Of a stretch of 17,583 nt of DNA, positions 1 through 7,835 are shown piece by piece. The stretch is taken from assembly GCA_015222965.1 (NCBI GenBank), contig JADFWF010000255.1:1-17583 (forward strand), read 5' to 3'. The notes under the pieces were generated by a model. That model was not told the DNA's origin, searched no databases, and was given only the letters and a program-made list of their open reading frames with translations. The translations under genes and the position numbers were made by a program. Numbering within the stretch: position 1 is the stretch's first letter; each line of letters opens with the position of its first letter. The stretch is from Pseudomonadota bacterium. Lineage in GTDB: Bacteria; Pseudomonadota; Gammaproteobacteria; SZUA-229.

Positions 1-375
1 TGCATCGAAGAAAGAGGGCGTGAAGTCGTGCATGACCTCGAACGATTTTTGAATACTCTGGGGACGATCGCATCGATCTCTCCATTGCTGGGTCTGCTGG
101 GCACAGTTATCGGCATGATCAGTGTATTTGCCGCTATCACGCAGCACGGTGTCGGCGACCCCGGCGCATTAGCAGGCGGAATCTCACAGGCGATGATAAC
201 GACTGCCGCTGGTTTAACGGTAGCGATCTTCAGCCTGGTCTTCTACCGCTATTTTCGCCGCAAGGTTGACGGTATCGTTGTGGTGATGGAACGCGAAGCG
301 ATCAAAATGGTTGATGTGTTACACAACAATCGCAAGCATCACGTAAAAGAAAAAGCGGGCAAGGCGAAAAAATGA
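1..375 (+). CDS. exbB: ExbB/TolQ-family proton channel subunit, 5' truncated by window edge
   Basis: This is the C-terminal 124 residues of an ExbB/TolQ/MotA-type inner-membrane subunit, which with ExbD converts proton motive force into mechanical energy for envelope processes. The frame is open to base 1 and reads CIEERGREVVHDLERFLNTL; the GTG at 28 is internal to the gene. Two hydrophobic segments are visible, roughly residues 19-45 (with SPLLGLLGTVIGMI, the family signature) and 65-88, followed by a basic cytoplasmic tail ending KAGKAKK. The stop overlaps the exbD start by four bases (ATGA), implying translational coupling. Position ahead of exbD, msbA and lpxK matches the lipid A operon order known from other gammaproteobacteria. 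A TolQ assignment is less likely because no tolR/tolA/tolB follow. Family is certain; which client the complex energises cannot be read from sequence. Confidence 0.93.
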   Translation, partial: CIEERGREVVHDLERFLNTLGTIASISPLLGLLGTVIGMISVFAAITQHGVGDPGALAGGISQAMITTAAGLTVAIFSLVFYRYFRRKVDGIVVVMEREAIKMVDVLHNNRKHHVKEKAGKAKK

Positions 376-803
376 ATCTACGTCCGGGCCATAAAGAAGA
401 AACCGTGGAAGTAAATTTAACGCCATTGATCGATGTGGTGTTTTTACTGCTTATCTTTTTTATGGTTACCACTACGTTTGATAAAAATGCAAGATTAAAA
501 GTGTCTTTACCGGAATCTTCAGTAAAAACCACACAGCAGCAAAGTGAGCCTCTGGTATTATCGATCGATGCTAAAGGAAATTACTTTTTAAATGAGCGTC
601 AGTTAGTTAATCAGCAACTGGATACATTGAAACAGGCGTTGAAGAAAGTAATCAGTCAGGATAATAAGGATTTTAAAGATGTTGCCCTGGTGTTAAGGGC
701 CGATGCCAATACACCGCACCAGTCTGTCGTTCGAGCGATGGACGCAGCTTCACAGCTGGGCTTGAGCAAATTGTCGATCGCGACCGTCGAAGGCAATCAG
801 TAA
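372..803 (+). CDS. exbD: ExbD/TolR-family biopolymer transport protein
   Basis: A 143-residue ExbD/TolR protein, usual length for the family. It has a short cytoplasmic N-terminus, one membrane helix starting at LTPLIDVVFLLLIFFMV (about residues 16-33), and a periplasmic domain. Asp21 within the helix matches the conserved protonatable aspartate (Asp25 in E. coli ExbD) that carries protons through the ExbB pentamer. The periplasmic part ends in the typical segment LRADANTPHQSVVRAMDAA. The ATG overlaps the exbB stop. Only 9 bases separate it from msbA, so exbB-exbD-msbA are almost certainly co-transcribed. As with ExbB, assignment to ExbD rather than TolR rests on neighbourhood. Confidence 0.95.
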   Translation: MNLRPGHKEETVEVNLTPLIDVVFLLLIFFMVTTTFDKNARLKVSLPESSVKTTQQQSEPLVLSIDAKGNYFLNERQLVNQQLDTLKQALKKVISQDNKDFKDVALVLRADANTPHQSVVRAMDAASQLGLSKLSIATVEGNQ

Positions 804-812
804 ATACTTCTT

Positions 813-2588
813 ATGTCTGAAAATAATACTTCAAGTTCTGATGCGGTACACCAGGTGAGCAGCATTCAACTATATCGCCGGTTATTATCTTACGCATTGG
901 TTTACTGGAAAATTTTTATCGTTGCGATAATCGGTATGGTGATCATCGCAGGCGCATCAGCGGCTTTTCCTGCCCTGATGCAGCCGATGATGGACAGCGG
1001 TTTTGTGGATCGTGACCCCGAAACCATCAAGTGGATACCGGTTGCACTAATTGCAATCTTTGCAGTTCGGGTGCTCGGTGCGTTTGCGGCTGGTTACGGT
1101 ATGAGTGTTATCGGTCGTAATGTCATCCGTGAATTACGCAGAGAGATGTTCTCTCGTTTAGTGTCCCTGCCAAAGTCGTTTTATGACAAAGCGACAACCG
1201 GCGAGTTGATTTCAAAATTTGCATATGATGTAGAGCAGGTGGCAACCGCGACGACGAATGCGATAACAGTTTTTATTCGTGACACTCTGACGGTGATTGC
1301 ATTATTTGCCTGGATGTTTTATCTGAGTACAAAACTAGCTCTTGTCTTTATCGTAGTTGCACCTGTTGTTGCCTTTCTGGTCATCTCTGTTTCAAAACGT
1401 TTCCGCAAGATCAGTAAAAATATCCAGGTCAGCATGGGAAGTATCTCTCGTATTATCGAAGAAGCCATCAAAGGACAACTGGTGGTGAAGATATTTGGCG
1501 GAAGTGTCTATGAGGTGGGACAGTTCGCCATCGTCAACGATAAAAACAGACGCCAGCATCTACGGATGCAGATGACGCAGGCACTGAGTTCACCCATCGT
1601 GCAGTTGCTTATCGCCTGTGCATTAGCGCTTATCATCTACCTTGCTACACACGAGAGCATGAAGGATGAGATCAGTCCCGGAACCTTTGTTTCATTTATC
1701 GTAGCGATGTCGATGTTGATGCCTCCCGTCCGTGCATTGACTTCGATCATAAGTGAATTGCAGAGAGGCATCTCAGCAGCAGAAAGTGTATTTATTTTTA
1801 TAGATCTAAAACAGGAGCATGATGAAGGGACATATCAGACGGATAACGTTGCTGGCCTGCTCGAAATTGATCACGTCAATTTCAGTTATCAGGGTGAGGA
1901 TTCAGCGGCACTAAGCGATATCGATATGACGATTAGAGCTGGTCAAACAGTGGCATTTGTCGGGCGCTCTGGCAGCGGTAAGTCGACGCTATTGAATTTG
2001 ATACCGCGACTATACGATATCACTGAAGGCGATCTACGCCTCGATGGGGTAAACATACAGGACTATCGGCTGGATAATTTACGCAGTCACATATCTTATG
2101 TCGGACAGGATGTGATCTTATTTAACGATACTATCGAGCACAATATCGCCTATGGTGACATGAAGGCGCGTAGCCACGAGGAAATCGTCGATGCAGCGAA
2201 AGCAGCATATGCTTATGATTTTATCAATGAATCCAGCGATGGCTTTCAGACGGTAGTCGGCGAAAGAGGTGTCATGTTATCAGGAGGTCAGCGCCAGAGG
2301 ATAGCCATCGCCCGTGCACTGTTAAGTGATGCACCGATATTGATTCTCGATGAGGCCACCTCTGCACTGGATACAGAGTCTGAAAGGTACATTCAGGCAT
2401 CACTCGAAAAGTTGATGCAGGGTCGAACCACACTGATAATCGCACATCGCCTTTCTACTATCGAAAATGCCGATGTGATCGTGGTAATGGACAAAGGGCG
2501 TATCGTTGAAAAAGGAACCCACCAGGAGCTGATCGAATTGAATGGTCATTATGCGGCTCTGCACCAGATAAATTTTGAAGAAAGCTGA
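813..2588 (+). CDS. msbA: Lipid A export ATP-binding/permease MsbA
   Basis: A 591-residue type IV ABC half-transporter (permease fused to ATPase) that flips core-lipid A from the inner to the outer leaflet of the inner membrane, acting as a homodimer. The membrane domain covers about residues 20-330 and the nucleotide-binding domain about 350-585. All ATPase motifs are present: Walker A GRSGSGKST (384-392), signature LSGGQ (489-493), Walker B ILILDE with Asp513 and catalytic Glu514, and switch His545 in IIAHRLS. Length matches MsbA (582 in E. coli) and lpxK follows 16 bases later, the classic pairing. The two genes act sequentially on the same lipid. Another type of ABC exporter is possible on domains alone, but context makes MsbA the strong choice. 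Confidence 0.95.
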   Translation: MSENNTSSSDAVHQVSSIQLYRRLLSYALVYWKIFIVAIIGMVIIAGASAAFPALMQPMMDSGFVDRDPETIKWIPVALIAIFAVRVLGAFAAGYGMSVIGRNVIRELRREMFSRLVSLPKSFYDKATTGELISKFAYDVEQVATATTNAITVFIRDTLTVIALFAWMFYLSTKLALVFIVVAPVVAFLVISVSKRFRKISKNIQVSMGSISRIIEEAIKGQLVVKIFGGSVYEVGQFAIVNDKNRRQHLRMQMTQALSSPIVQLLIACALALIIYLATHESMKDEISPGTFVSFIVAMSMLMPPVRALTSIISELQRGISAAESVFIFIDLKQEHDEGTYQTDNVAGLLEIDHVNFSYQGEDSAALSDIDMTIRAGQTVAFVGRSGSGKSTLLNLIPRLYDITEGDLRLDGVNIQDYRLDNLRSHISYVGQDVILFNDTIEHNIAYGDMKARSHEEIVDAAKAAYAYDFINESSDGFQTVVGERGVMLSGGQRQRIAIARALLSDAPILILDEATSALDTESERYIQASLEKLMQGRTTLIIAHRLSTIENADVIVVMDKGRIVEKGTHQELIELNGHYAALHQINFEES

Positions 2589-2604
2589 TACCAGGTTGGT
2601 CTAG

Positions 2605-3621
2605 ATGAAATCGCTGGCGTTATACTGGTATCGTTCTGATTTTCTGGCGAGTTTGCTTGCCGGATTTTTATTGCCTCTGTCCTGGTTGTATTGTGCTGTC
2701 GCTGTTAGCCGACGCAAAGTTTACCAGTTAGGTCTTAAAAAAAGTTATGGCGCAGCGGTACCCGTTGTTGTCATCGGCAATATCGTCGTTGGCGGCAGTG
2801 GAAAAACACCTCTGTTGATCTCTATCTGTGAATTTATTAAAAACAACGGTTTTAAACCGGGTGTAGTCAGCCGGGGTTATGGCGGCAAAGTTAAAGGTTT
2901 GAAACAGGTTCATGATAGTGATTCTGCAGAGCTGGTTGGTGACGAGCCGCTGATGATCTGCCAGCGAACGGGCGTACCGGTGGTTGTTGGTGCCGATCGG
3001 GTAGCTGCTGTGAACTACTTGTTGGAACATAATCAATGTGATGTCGTGTTATCAGATGACGGGTTGCAGCATTATCGTATGCAAAGAAATGTTGAGATTG
3101 CGGTTATCGATTCAAGCCGAGGTTTTGGCAATGGTTTCTGTCTGCCTGCAGGACCGCTGCGTGAACGGGTCTCACGCTTAGATGAGGTTGATATCGTCGT
3201 TTATAATGACGCTGCCGATGAGAGCAGTGTAGACATGGCAGAAGACTGCTCTTACGTATTAAAGGTCGCAGATGTCTGTCATCTGAACAGCGAGGAAGCT
3301 ACCCGGTTATCATCTTTTACAGGCAAAAAAGTGCATGCTGTTGCCGGCATTGGTGATCCATCCCGATTTTTCTCGCAACTGTGTGATGACGGCATCGATA
3401 TCGTCGAACACGCATATCCAGACCATCATGCTTATGCTCAGGCAGACTTTTCTGGCTGGGAAAAGGAATGCATCATAATGACAGAAAAAGATGCCGTTAA
3501 ATGTCGCCAGCTGTCACTGCCTGATGCCTGGGTGGTAAGTGTCCAGGCGGATATGTCAGATCTTCTGATATCGAAGCTAAGTACAAAAATACTGCCTTTG
3601 TTGAAGAAGACCTTTAACTGA
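2605..3621 (+). CDS. lpxK: Tetraacyldisaccharide 4'-kinase LpxK
   Basis: A 338-residue LpxK (328 in E. coli), the membrane-associated kinase that phosphorylates the 4' position of the lipid A disaccharide to form lipid IVA. An N-terminal hydrophobic anchor (about residues 12-33) precedes the P-loop GNIVVGGSGKTP at 58-69, which matches the LpxK-specific P-loop pattern. Further family blocks are VVSRGYGGK, GDEPLMI, DDGLQHYRM and, near the C-terminus, MTEKDAVKC. The start ATG has only a weak ribosome-binding site, consistent with coupling to msbA upstream. The stop overlaps the next ATG by one base (TGATG). Nothing is unusual about the protein. Confidence 0.96.
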   Translation: MKSLALYWYRSDFLASLLAGFLLPLSWLYCAVAVSRRKVYQLGLKKSYGAAVPVVVIGNIVVGGSGKTPLLISICEFIKNNGFKPGVVSRGYGGKVKGLKQVHDSDSAELVGDEPLMICQRTGVPVVVGADRVAAVNYLLEHNQCDVVLSDDGLQHYRMQRNVEIAVIDSSRGFGNGFCLPAGPLRERVSRLDEVDIVVYNDAADESSVDMAEDCSYVLKVADVCHLNSEEATRLSSFTGKKVHAVAGIGDPSRFFSQLCDDGIDIVEHAYPDHHAYAQADFSGWEKECIIMTEKDAVKCRQLSLPDAWVVSVQADMSDLLISKLSTKILPLLKKTFN

Positions 3622-3782
3622 TGAAGAAGAAGTTATTATCCATCCTGGTATGTCCATCGTGCAAAGGACCGTTGATATATAAATCCCGAAAAAAAATATT
3701 GATCTGTGAGAAAGATAAGCTGGCCTATCCTGTTCGCAATGGCATTCCGGTGCTGCTGGAATCTGACGCAATAAAAATTTAA
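3621..3782 (+). CDS. Trm112/YcaR-family small protein
   Basis: A 53-residue protein of the Trm112-like (UPF0434/YcaR) family. The sequence begins MKKKLLSILVCPSCKGPL, continues with ILICEKDKLAYPVRNGIPVL and ends in a short charged tail. Cysteines 11 and 14 form a CxxC pair and Cys29 aligns with the third family cysteine, a probable zinc-knuckle remnant. E. coli ycaR also lies between lpxK and kdsB. Eukaryotic and archaeal Trm112 activate methyltransferases; the role of the bacterial YcaR type is not settled. The start overlaps the lpxK stop in a TGATG arrangement, so translation is probably coupled. I am confident of family and frame, not of function. Confidence 0.93.
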   Translation: MKKKLLSILVCPSCKGPLIYKSRKKILICEKDKLAYPVRNGIPVLLESDAIKI

Positions 3783-3913
3783 CTGTGACACCTTGTATTC
3801 TGCGATAATCCAGAACCTTATCTTGCTGTAAAGCCTGATATTACGGCGATTTCATAAAACTGAACTAAAATTACGGTAATATACGCGCACACATTTTTTG
3901 CATAGATAATTCG
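3783..3913 (+). promoter_or_regulatory. AT-rich gap before the KdsB-like gene with a short palindrome
   Basis: This 131-base stretch breaks the otherwise tight spacing of the envelope operon. It holds a perfect 5+1+5 palindrome, ATTACGGTAAT at 3870-3880, and a half-copy ATTACGG at 3840-3846. I see no convincing -35/-10 pair and no Shine-Dalgarno before the ATG at 3914. A private promoter or operator for the KdsB-like gene is possible but unproven. Confidence 0.25.
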
Positions 3914-4660
3914 ATGAATGAAGATTTTAAAATAATTATTCTGGCCGCATTTGACCAGGATGCTTTTCCCAACAAAGCGATGGCTGATATTCATGGTAAA
4001 CCCATGATCCAGCATGTGTATGAGAGTGCTAAAGGCTCTGGTGCCTCTGAAATCGTCATCGCTACCGACAGCGCACGCGTCGGTATGGTCGCCGAGGATT
4101 TTGGTGCCACAGTCTGCATGATCGTCGATGATAATTTAACCGGTTTAAGCCGGCTGGCTGAAGTTGCAGATAAGATGAGATGGGGTGATGATACCATCGT
4201 TGTTAACTTTCCTGGCGACGCACCGCTGACGCCAAGTTCGATTATCCAGCAGGTTGCAGATAATCTTGAATTACACAAAGAGGCTGATTGTGCCGCGCTG
4301 TATTCGATGGTTGCATTAGACGTCGCTGAAAAAGAATCAACGATAAACCTGATCGTCGACAATAATGAATACGTGATATACATGAGTCGTCGCCCGATAC
4401 CCAACCAGGTGTCTGATACTTATACTGTTTCAGAATACCGCTGTTATATTGAAATTAATGCATATCGAGCGGGTTTGTTGCGCATCTATAGAAACCTTCC
4501 CGAAAGCGAGCTTGACTGGGCAGAAAATATCCAGGAATTAAAATTGCTATACAACGGTATGAAGATACACGCGGCTGAAGCAAATAGTTTGATCGGTCAA
4601 CGGGCTTCTACTATAGAAGATATCGAAAAGATAAAAATGCAGATTGCACCTAATAGGTAA
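3914..4660 (+). CDS. KdsB-like cytidylyltransferase homologue with altered active site
   Basis: The 248 residues equal E. coli KdsB in length and align along it: GKPMIQHVYE (28-37), IVIATD (47-52), RLAEV (80-84), SIIQQVADNL (109-118), MSRRPIP (157-163), NGMKIH (214-219) and IEDIEKI (234-240). KdsB activates Kdo as CMP-Kdo for lipid A. The active site is heavily changed. The nucleotide-binding loop PARYASTRLPGK is replaced by LAAFDQDAFPNK (10-21), losing both arginines but keeping the lysine. SGTERLAEV becomes TGLSRLAEV. QGDEP becomes PGDAP (100-104), keeping Asp102. The Asp of DTPED is Ser232, and the His of HLGIYGYR is Tyr178. The frame is uninterrupted, so this looks like a maintained protein, not a decayed gene. 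It may be a pseudoenzyme, a sugar nucleotidyltransferase of changed specificity, or a paralogue. I therefore leave the symbol empty. Confidence 0.85.
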   Translation: MNEDFKIIILAAFDQDAFPNKAMADIHGKPMIQHVYESAKGSGASEIVIATDSARVGMVAEDFGATVCMIVDDNLTGLSRLAEVADKMRWGDDTIVVNFPGDAPLTPSSIIQQVADNLELHKEADCAALYSMVALDVAEKESTINLIVDNNEYVIYMSRRPIPNQVSDTYTVSEYRCYIEINAYRAGLLRIYRNLPESELDWAENIQELKLLYNGMKIHAAEANSLIGQRASTIEDIEKIKMQIAPNR

Positions 4661-4674
4661 AGTCAAAAATTTTC

Positions 4675-4846
4675 ACCACAGAGGCACAGAGGACACAGAG
4701 AAAAGCTTGTAAGTTTTTGCAGGGAGGGCATGCCCACCATTGCAGAAGATCAATAGACTGTATTGTGTCGGGCAATGCCCGACCTACAACCTAACAAAAT
4801 ACGAATAATAAAACGCATTTCTCTGTGTCCTCTGTGCCTCTGTGGT
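4675..4846. repeat. Inverted-repeat element A (172 bp) with 29-bp perfect arms
   Basis: Bases 4675-4703 (beginning ACCACAGAGGCACAGAGG) are the exact reverse complement of 4818-4846, giving 29-bp perfect terminal arms. Inside are two GC-rich palindromes: GGGCATGCCC at 4726-4735 and GTCGGGCAATGCCCGAC at 4767-4783. No protein is encoded. It fills the gap between the KdsB-like gene and rlmKL. This is a non-coding, MITE- or REP-like intergenic element. Its arms match element C at 10515-10693 in 21 of 29 positions. Confidence 0.85.
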
Positions 4847-4880
4847 AAACCGCTTTTAAAGATCAATTAACAGGTTACTC

Positions 4881-7148
4881 TTGAAACAATCCAATCACTT
4901 TTTTGCTACATGTTCTAAAGGCGTTGAAGACCTTGTCCAGAAAGAACTGGAACAGTTAGATATAACCGACACAAAAATTCATACAGGCGGGGTCGCCTTC
5001 AGTGGTGAGGTGGCAGATGCGTATAAAGTGTGCCTCTGGTCGCGTGTTGCCAGCCGTATCCTGCTGCAGTTAAAAGAATTTACTATCGAATCGGATGATG
5101 ACTTATACAGCGCAATAATCAGTATCGACTGGTCAGAACACTTTTCAGAAGATAACACACTGGCAATTGATTGCTTTAGCTCTCATTCCATCGTCAACAA
5201 CAGTCATTTTGCAACCTTACGCGTCAAAGATGCCATCGTTGATCAGTTTGTGCAAAATACTGAACAGCGGCCTTCTATAGACCGGGAGAGTCCGGATATA
5301 CGCATCAATGTTTATCTGAGTGATAAGCAATGCCTTGTCTATCTTGACCTGTCAGGTGATGCATTACACAAGCGTGGATATCGACAGTCAGCGGGTAGCG
5401 CGCCTTTGCGTGAGACATTGGCGGCGTCGATGTTATATCGTGCAAAGTGGAATAACTTCTATGAGCAGGCATTGCCGTTTTATGACCCGATGTGTGGCAG
5501 CGGTACTCTGCTAATCGAAGCGGCCATGATGGCAGCGAATATTGCGCCTGGTCTATTACGCAAGAAATTTGGTTTTTTTAACTGGAAACCTTTTGCCCAG
5601 GATAAAGCAGAGTCGGACAGATGGCATGCTGCCTTGCAGGACGCTGAAGAAAAGAAACAGACAGGTCTGGCAGCTGCACCTGTAATAAGCGGCAGTGATA
5701 ATAGTGAACAGCTCGTCGGTATTGCCCGTACAAATATAAAAGCCGCAGGTCTGGAATCTGTCATCAAAGTCTTCTTGCAGGATGCAAGCAAAGATATAAC
5801 GCCTTACACAGAAAAACAGGGTTTGATCGTAACCAATCCGCCTTATGGTAAACGTATCGGTCAGGTTCAGTTGCTGCGTACGCTATATCACCGTTTTGGT
5901 CTACAACTAAAGAAAAATTTCGATGGTTGGACGGCTGTTATCATCACTTCGGAGCAGGAGCTTGCAAAAAGTATCGGTCTGCGAGCCTTTCGTAAAAACA
6001 CCTTATTTAATGGTGCATTAAAATCTGTTCTCTACCAGTATAAGATCGATTCGCGCCGACCGGGTCGAGCAGATGATGCTGCTACAGAAATTGAGGGAGA
6101 TGATAAAGCGGATGGTAAAGAAAGCGATGTAAAGGCAGCGGCGCATTCACCTGGCCAGCAGACGTCAGAACATGCTTTGATGTTCGCAAATCGTTTGAAG
6201 AAAAATTATAAACATTTAAAAAAGTGGGCGAGAAAGAACAACGTCAGCTGTTACCGGGTCTATGATGCCGATATACCGCAATATGCCGTTGCCATCGATA
6301 AGTATGAACATTGGGTTCATGTACAGGAGTACCAGGCACCTAAGACGATCGATAAGCAAAAAGCATTTTTACGAATAAATGATGTTATCGATGTCGTCGC
6401 AGATATCCTTGAAACAAAACAGCAAAACGTTGTTTTGAAAGTACGAAAAAAGCAGGAAGGGTCTTCACAATATCAGAAGCAGGACAAAAAAGAGTATACG
6501 ACCACAGTAACAGAGAATGGATTAAAGTTTATTATCAATATGTATGATTATATTGATACGGGTCTATTTCTCGATCACCGTGCTACTCGCTCACTGGTCA
6601 AAAAGCTGGCAAAAGATCGCAGTTTTCTAAACCTGTTTGCTTATACCGGTAGCGTCACTGTTTATGCAGCTGCTGGTGGTGCTGCATCGACAACCACTGT
6701 GGATATGTCCAATACCTATCTGAATTGGGCGCAGGAGAATATGGAGTTAAATGGTTACACCGGAAATGTTTATACGGAAAGCCGCCATAAATTCATTCGC
6801 GAAGATTGTTTGAAATGGCTGAAACAGGCAATTGATGAAAACCAGAAGTATCAGTTAATTTTTGTTGATCCTCCGACATTTTCCAATTCTAAAAAAATGG
6901 ATACATCGCTGGATATCAATCGTGATCATGCCGCGCTCCTGAGTGGCTGCCTTGCATTACTAGAAGATGATGGGCAGATAATATTTTCAACAAACGCTAA
7001 AAGTTTCAAATTTGATGAAAGCCTAAGAGACGATTGTTTTATAAAAGAGATTACAGCGCAAACAACGACGGAAGATTTCAGAAGAAAACCACTGCATCGT
7101 TGCTGGTGTTTGACGAAGCAGGAAGCGGCTTTAGAAAAGTGTCGTTAG
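4881..7148 (+). CDS. rlmKL: Bifunctional 23S rRNA methyltransferase RlmKL
   Basis: A 755-residue fusion of two SAM-dependent methyltransferases that in E. coli (702 residues) makes m2G2445 (RlmL half) and m7G2069 (RlmK half) in 23S rRNA. In order: ferredoxin-like and THUMP RNA-binding region (about 5-155, with RVKDAIVDQF-like block), RlmL SAM loop DPMCGSGTLLIE (202-213), catalytic NPPYG (319-323), a linker with a charged insert near 395-425, then the RlmK domain with NLFAYTG (584-590) and DPPTF (663-667). The start is TTG at 4881: the next in-frame Met is far inside the conserved domain, and AGG lies about 8 bases upstream. The extra length compared with E. coli is mainly in the linker. The stop codon lies inside the terminator stem. 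Confidence 0.96.
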   Translation: MKQSNHFFATCSKGVEDLVQKELEQLDITDTKIHTGGVAFSGEVADAYKVCLWSRVASRILLQLKEFTIESDDDLYSAIISIDWSEHFSEDNTLAIDCFSSHSIVNNSHFATLRVKDAIVDQFVQNTEQRPSIDRESPDIRINVYLSDKQCLVYLDLSGDALHKRGYRQSAGSAPLRETLAASMLYRAKWNNFYEQALPFYDPMCGSGTLLIEAAMMAANIAPGLLRKKFGFFNWKPFAQDKAESDRWHAALQDAEEKKQTGLAAAPVISGSDNSEQLVGIARTNIKAAGLESVIKVFLQDASKDITPYTEKQGLIVTNPPYGKRIGQVQLLRTLYHRFGLQLKKNFDGWTAVIITSEQELAKSIGLRAFRKNTLFNGALKSVLYQYKIDSRRPGRADDAATEIEGDDKADGKESDVKAAAHSPGQQTSEHALMFANRLKKNYKHLKKWARKNNVSCYRVYDADIPQYAVAIDKYEHWVHVQEYQAPKTIDKQKAFLRINDVIDVVADILETKQQNVVLKVRKKQEGSSQYQKQDKKEYTTTVTENGLKFIINMYDYIDTGLFLDHRATRSLVKKLAKDRSFLNLFAYTGSVTVYAAAGGAASTTTVDMSNTYLNWAQENMELNGYTGNVYTESRHKFIREDCLKWLKQAIDENQKYQLIFVDPPTFSNSKKMDTSLDINRDHAALLSGCLALLEDDGQIIFSTNAKSFKFDESLRDDCFIKEITAQTTTEDFRRKPLHRCWCLTKQEAALEKCR

Positions 7149-7186
7149 TCGTTTGTCATTGAGACAAATGACTAACGACCTTTTTT
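7141..7186 (+). terminator. Intrinsic terminator shared by convergent rlmKL and rsd
   Basis: A 17-bp stem (7141-7157 with 7163-7179, one G-U pair) closes a 5-base loop ATTGA and is followed by C and six T at 7181-7186. The rlmKL stop codon TAG (7146-7148) sits within the left arm. On the minus strand the stem is followed by ACTTTT, a weaker T tract, so it may also end rsd transcription. Confidence 0.85.
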
Positions 7187-7187
7187 A

Positions 7188-7688
7188 TCAAGCACTGACA
7201 GCTGTTAATTCAGGCCTGTTGCTGGCAGTAAGTAAGGTGTTAATGAATTGATCTTCAAGATCAATGCGTGTGGCCAGCTCTTCACCTAGTTTGGAGAGAT
7301 AGTTCGGCAGCTGGTCGATTGCATTGCTTTCAATATTAGAGGTGTCGTCATATAAGTCATTAAACGCGATGGCAACTTGAGTGGTATCGTTTATGCGTGG
7401 CAATATTTTTTCTGCAAGGGTAGAGATTTCATCACGACGTTCGTTGCCGTCTTCGATGCGACGATAAATTTCAAAATGTCCGGTAGCCATGTAGTCAACG
7501 AGATCCTGGCAGAATTCTTCAAGAAGTTCGATAGTGCTGCTCAAGTCAGTATCAGGCTCTTCGGTGTATTTGGCGAGGTTGTAATACTGTGAAAGTACGG
7601 AATTGCGTTCTTCGATCAGTTGTTTTATTTCTTTTCGAGTGCGAGCGCGTCGTTCATTAGGTGCTGCTTGTGTCGTGCCTGAAGACAT
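7188..7688 (-). CDS. rsd: Rsd/AlgQ-family anti-sigma-70 regulator
   Basis: A 166-residue helical protein of the Rsd/AlgQ family, which binds region 4 of the housekeeping sigma factor and shifts RNA polymerase toward alternative sigmas in stationary phase. The diagnostic block is FCQDLVDYMATGHFEIYRRI at residues 59-78, closely matching E. coli Rsd and Pseudomonas AlgQ. Other family points are the N-terminal ERN..LSQYYNLA (27-39), LPRI (96-99), the VAIAFND stretch (105-111) and RIDLEDQFI near 141-149. E. coli Rsd is 158 residues. A ribosome-binding site AGGGG lies 7 bases before the ATG and a strong promoter lies further upstream. The N-terminal 15 residues are longer and more polar than usual. 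Confidence 0.92.
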   Translation of the reverse strand: MSSGTTQAAPNERRARTRKEIKQLIEERNSVLSQYYNLAKYTEEPDTDLSSTIELLEEFCQDLVDYMATGHFEIYRRIEDGNERRDEISTLAEKILPRINDTTQVAIAFNDLYDDTSNIESNAIDQLPNYLSKLGEELATRIDLEDQFINTLLTASNRPELTAVSA

Positions 7689-7746
7689 GGTTATTCCCCT
7701 TAAGTTGAAGTTTTACAACTTGCGATTATTGTTATTGTTTTACGAC

Positions 7747-7775
7747 ATTGTACTAAAACAAAAAACCGGTGGCAA
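7747..7775 (-). promoter_or_regulatory. Sigma-70 promoter for rsd
   Basis: Read on the minus strand, TTGCCA (7770-7775) is followed after exactly 17 bases by TACAAT (7747-7752), each five of six matches to consensus. Transcription would begin near 7740, leaving a leader of about 50 bases before the rsd ATG. So rsd is probably transcribed on its own and not only from the upstream outer-membrane protein gene. Confidence 0.7.
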
Positions 7776-7835
7776 ATGGCAATATAAAATTAATTTTTGA
7801 CTGTGTTCAAGTTGAGATGGCTAAATATATAGTGT

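Noticed and set aside
28..375. GTG at 28 as the start of ExbB
   Set aside because: The frame is open to base 1 and upstream residues EERGRE belong to the ExbB family; the gene simply enters from outside the window.
1..7148. High density of ATCG tetranucleotides in the left half
   Set aside because: Most fall in codons such as ATC-G and GAT-CGN/ATC-GAT; explained by codon preference, and I could not count it against a background model.
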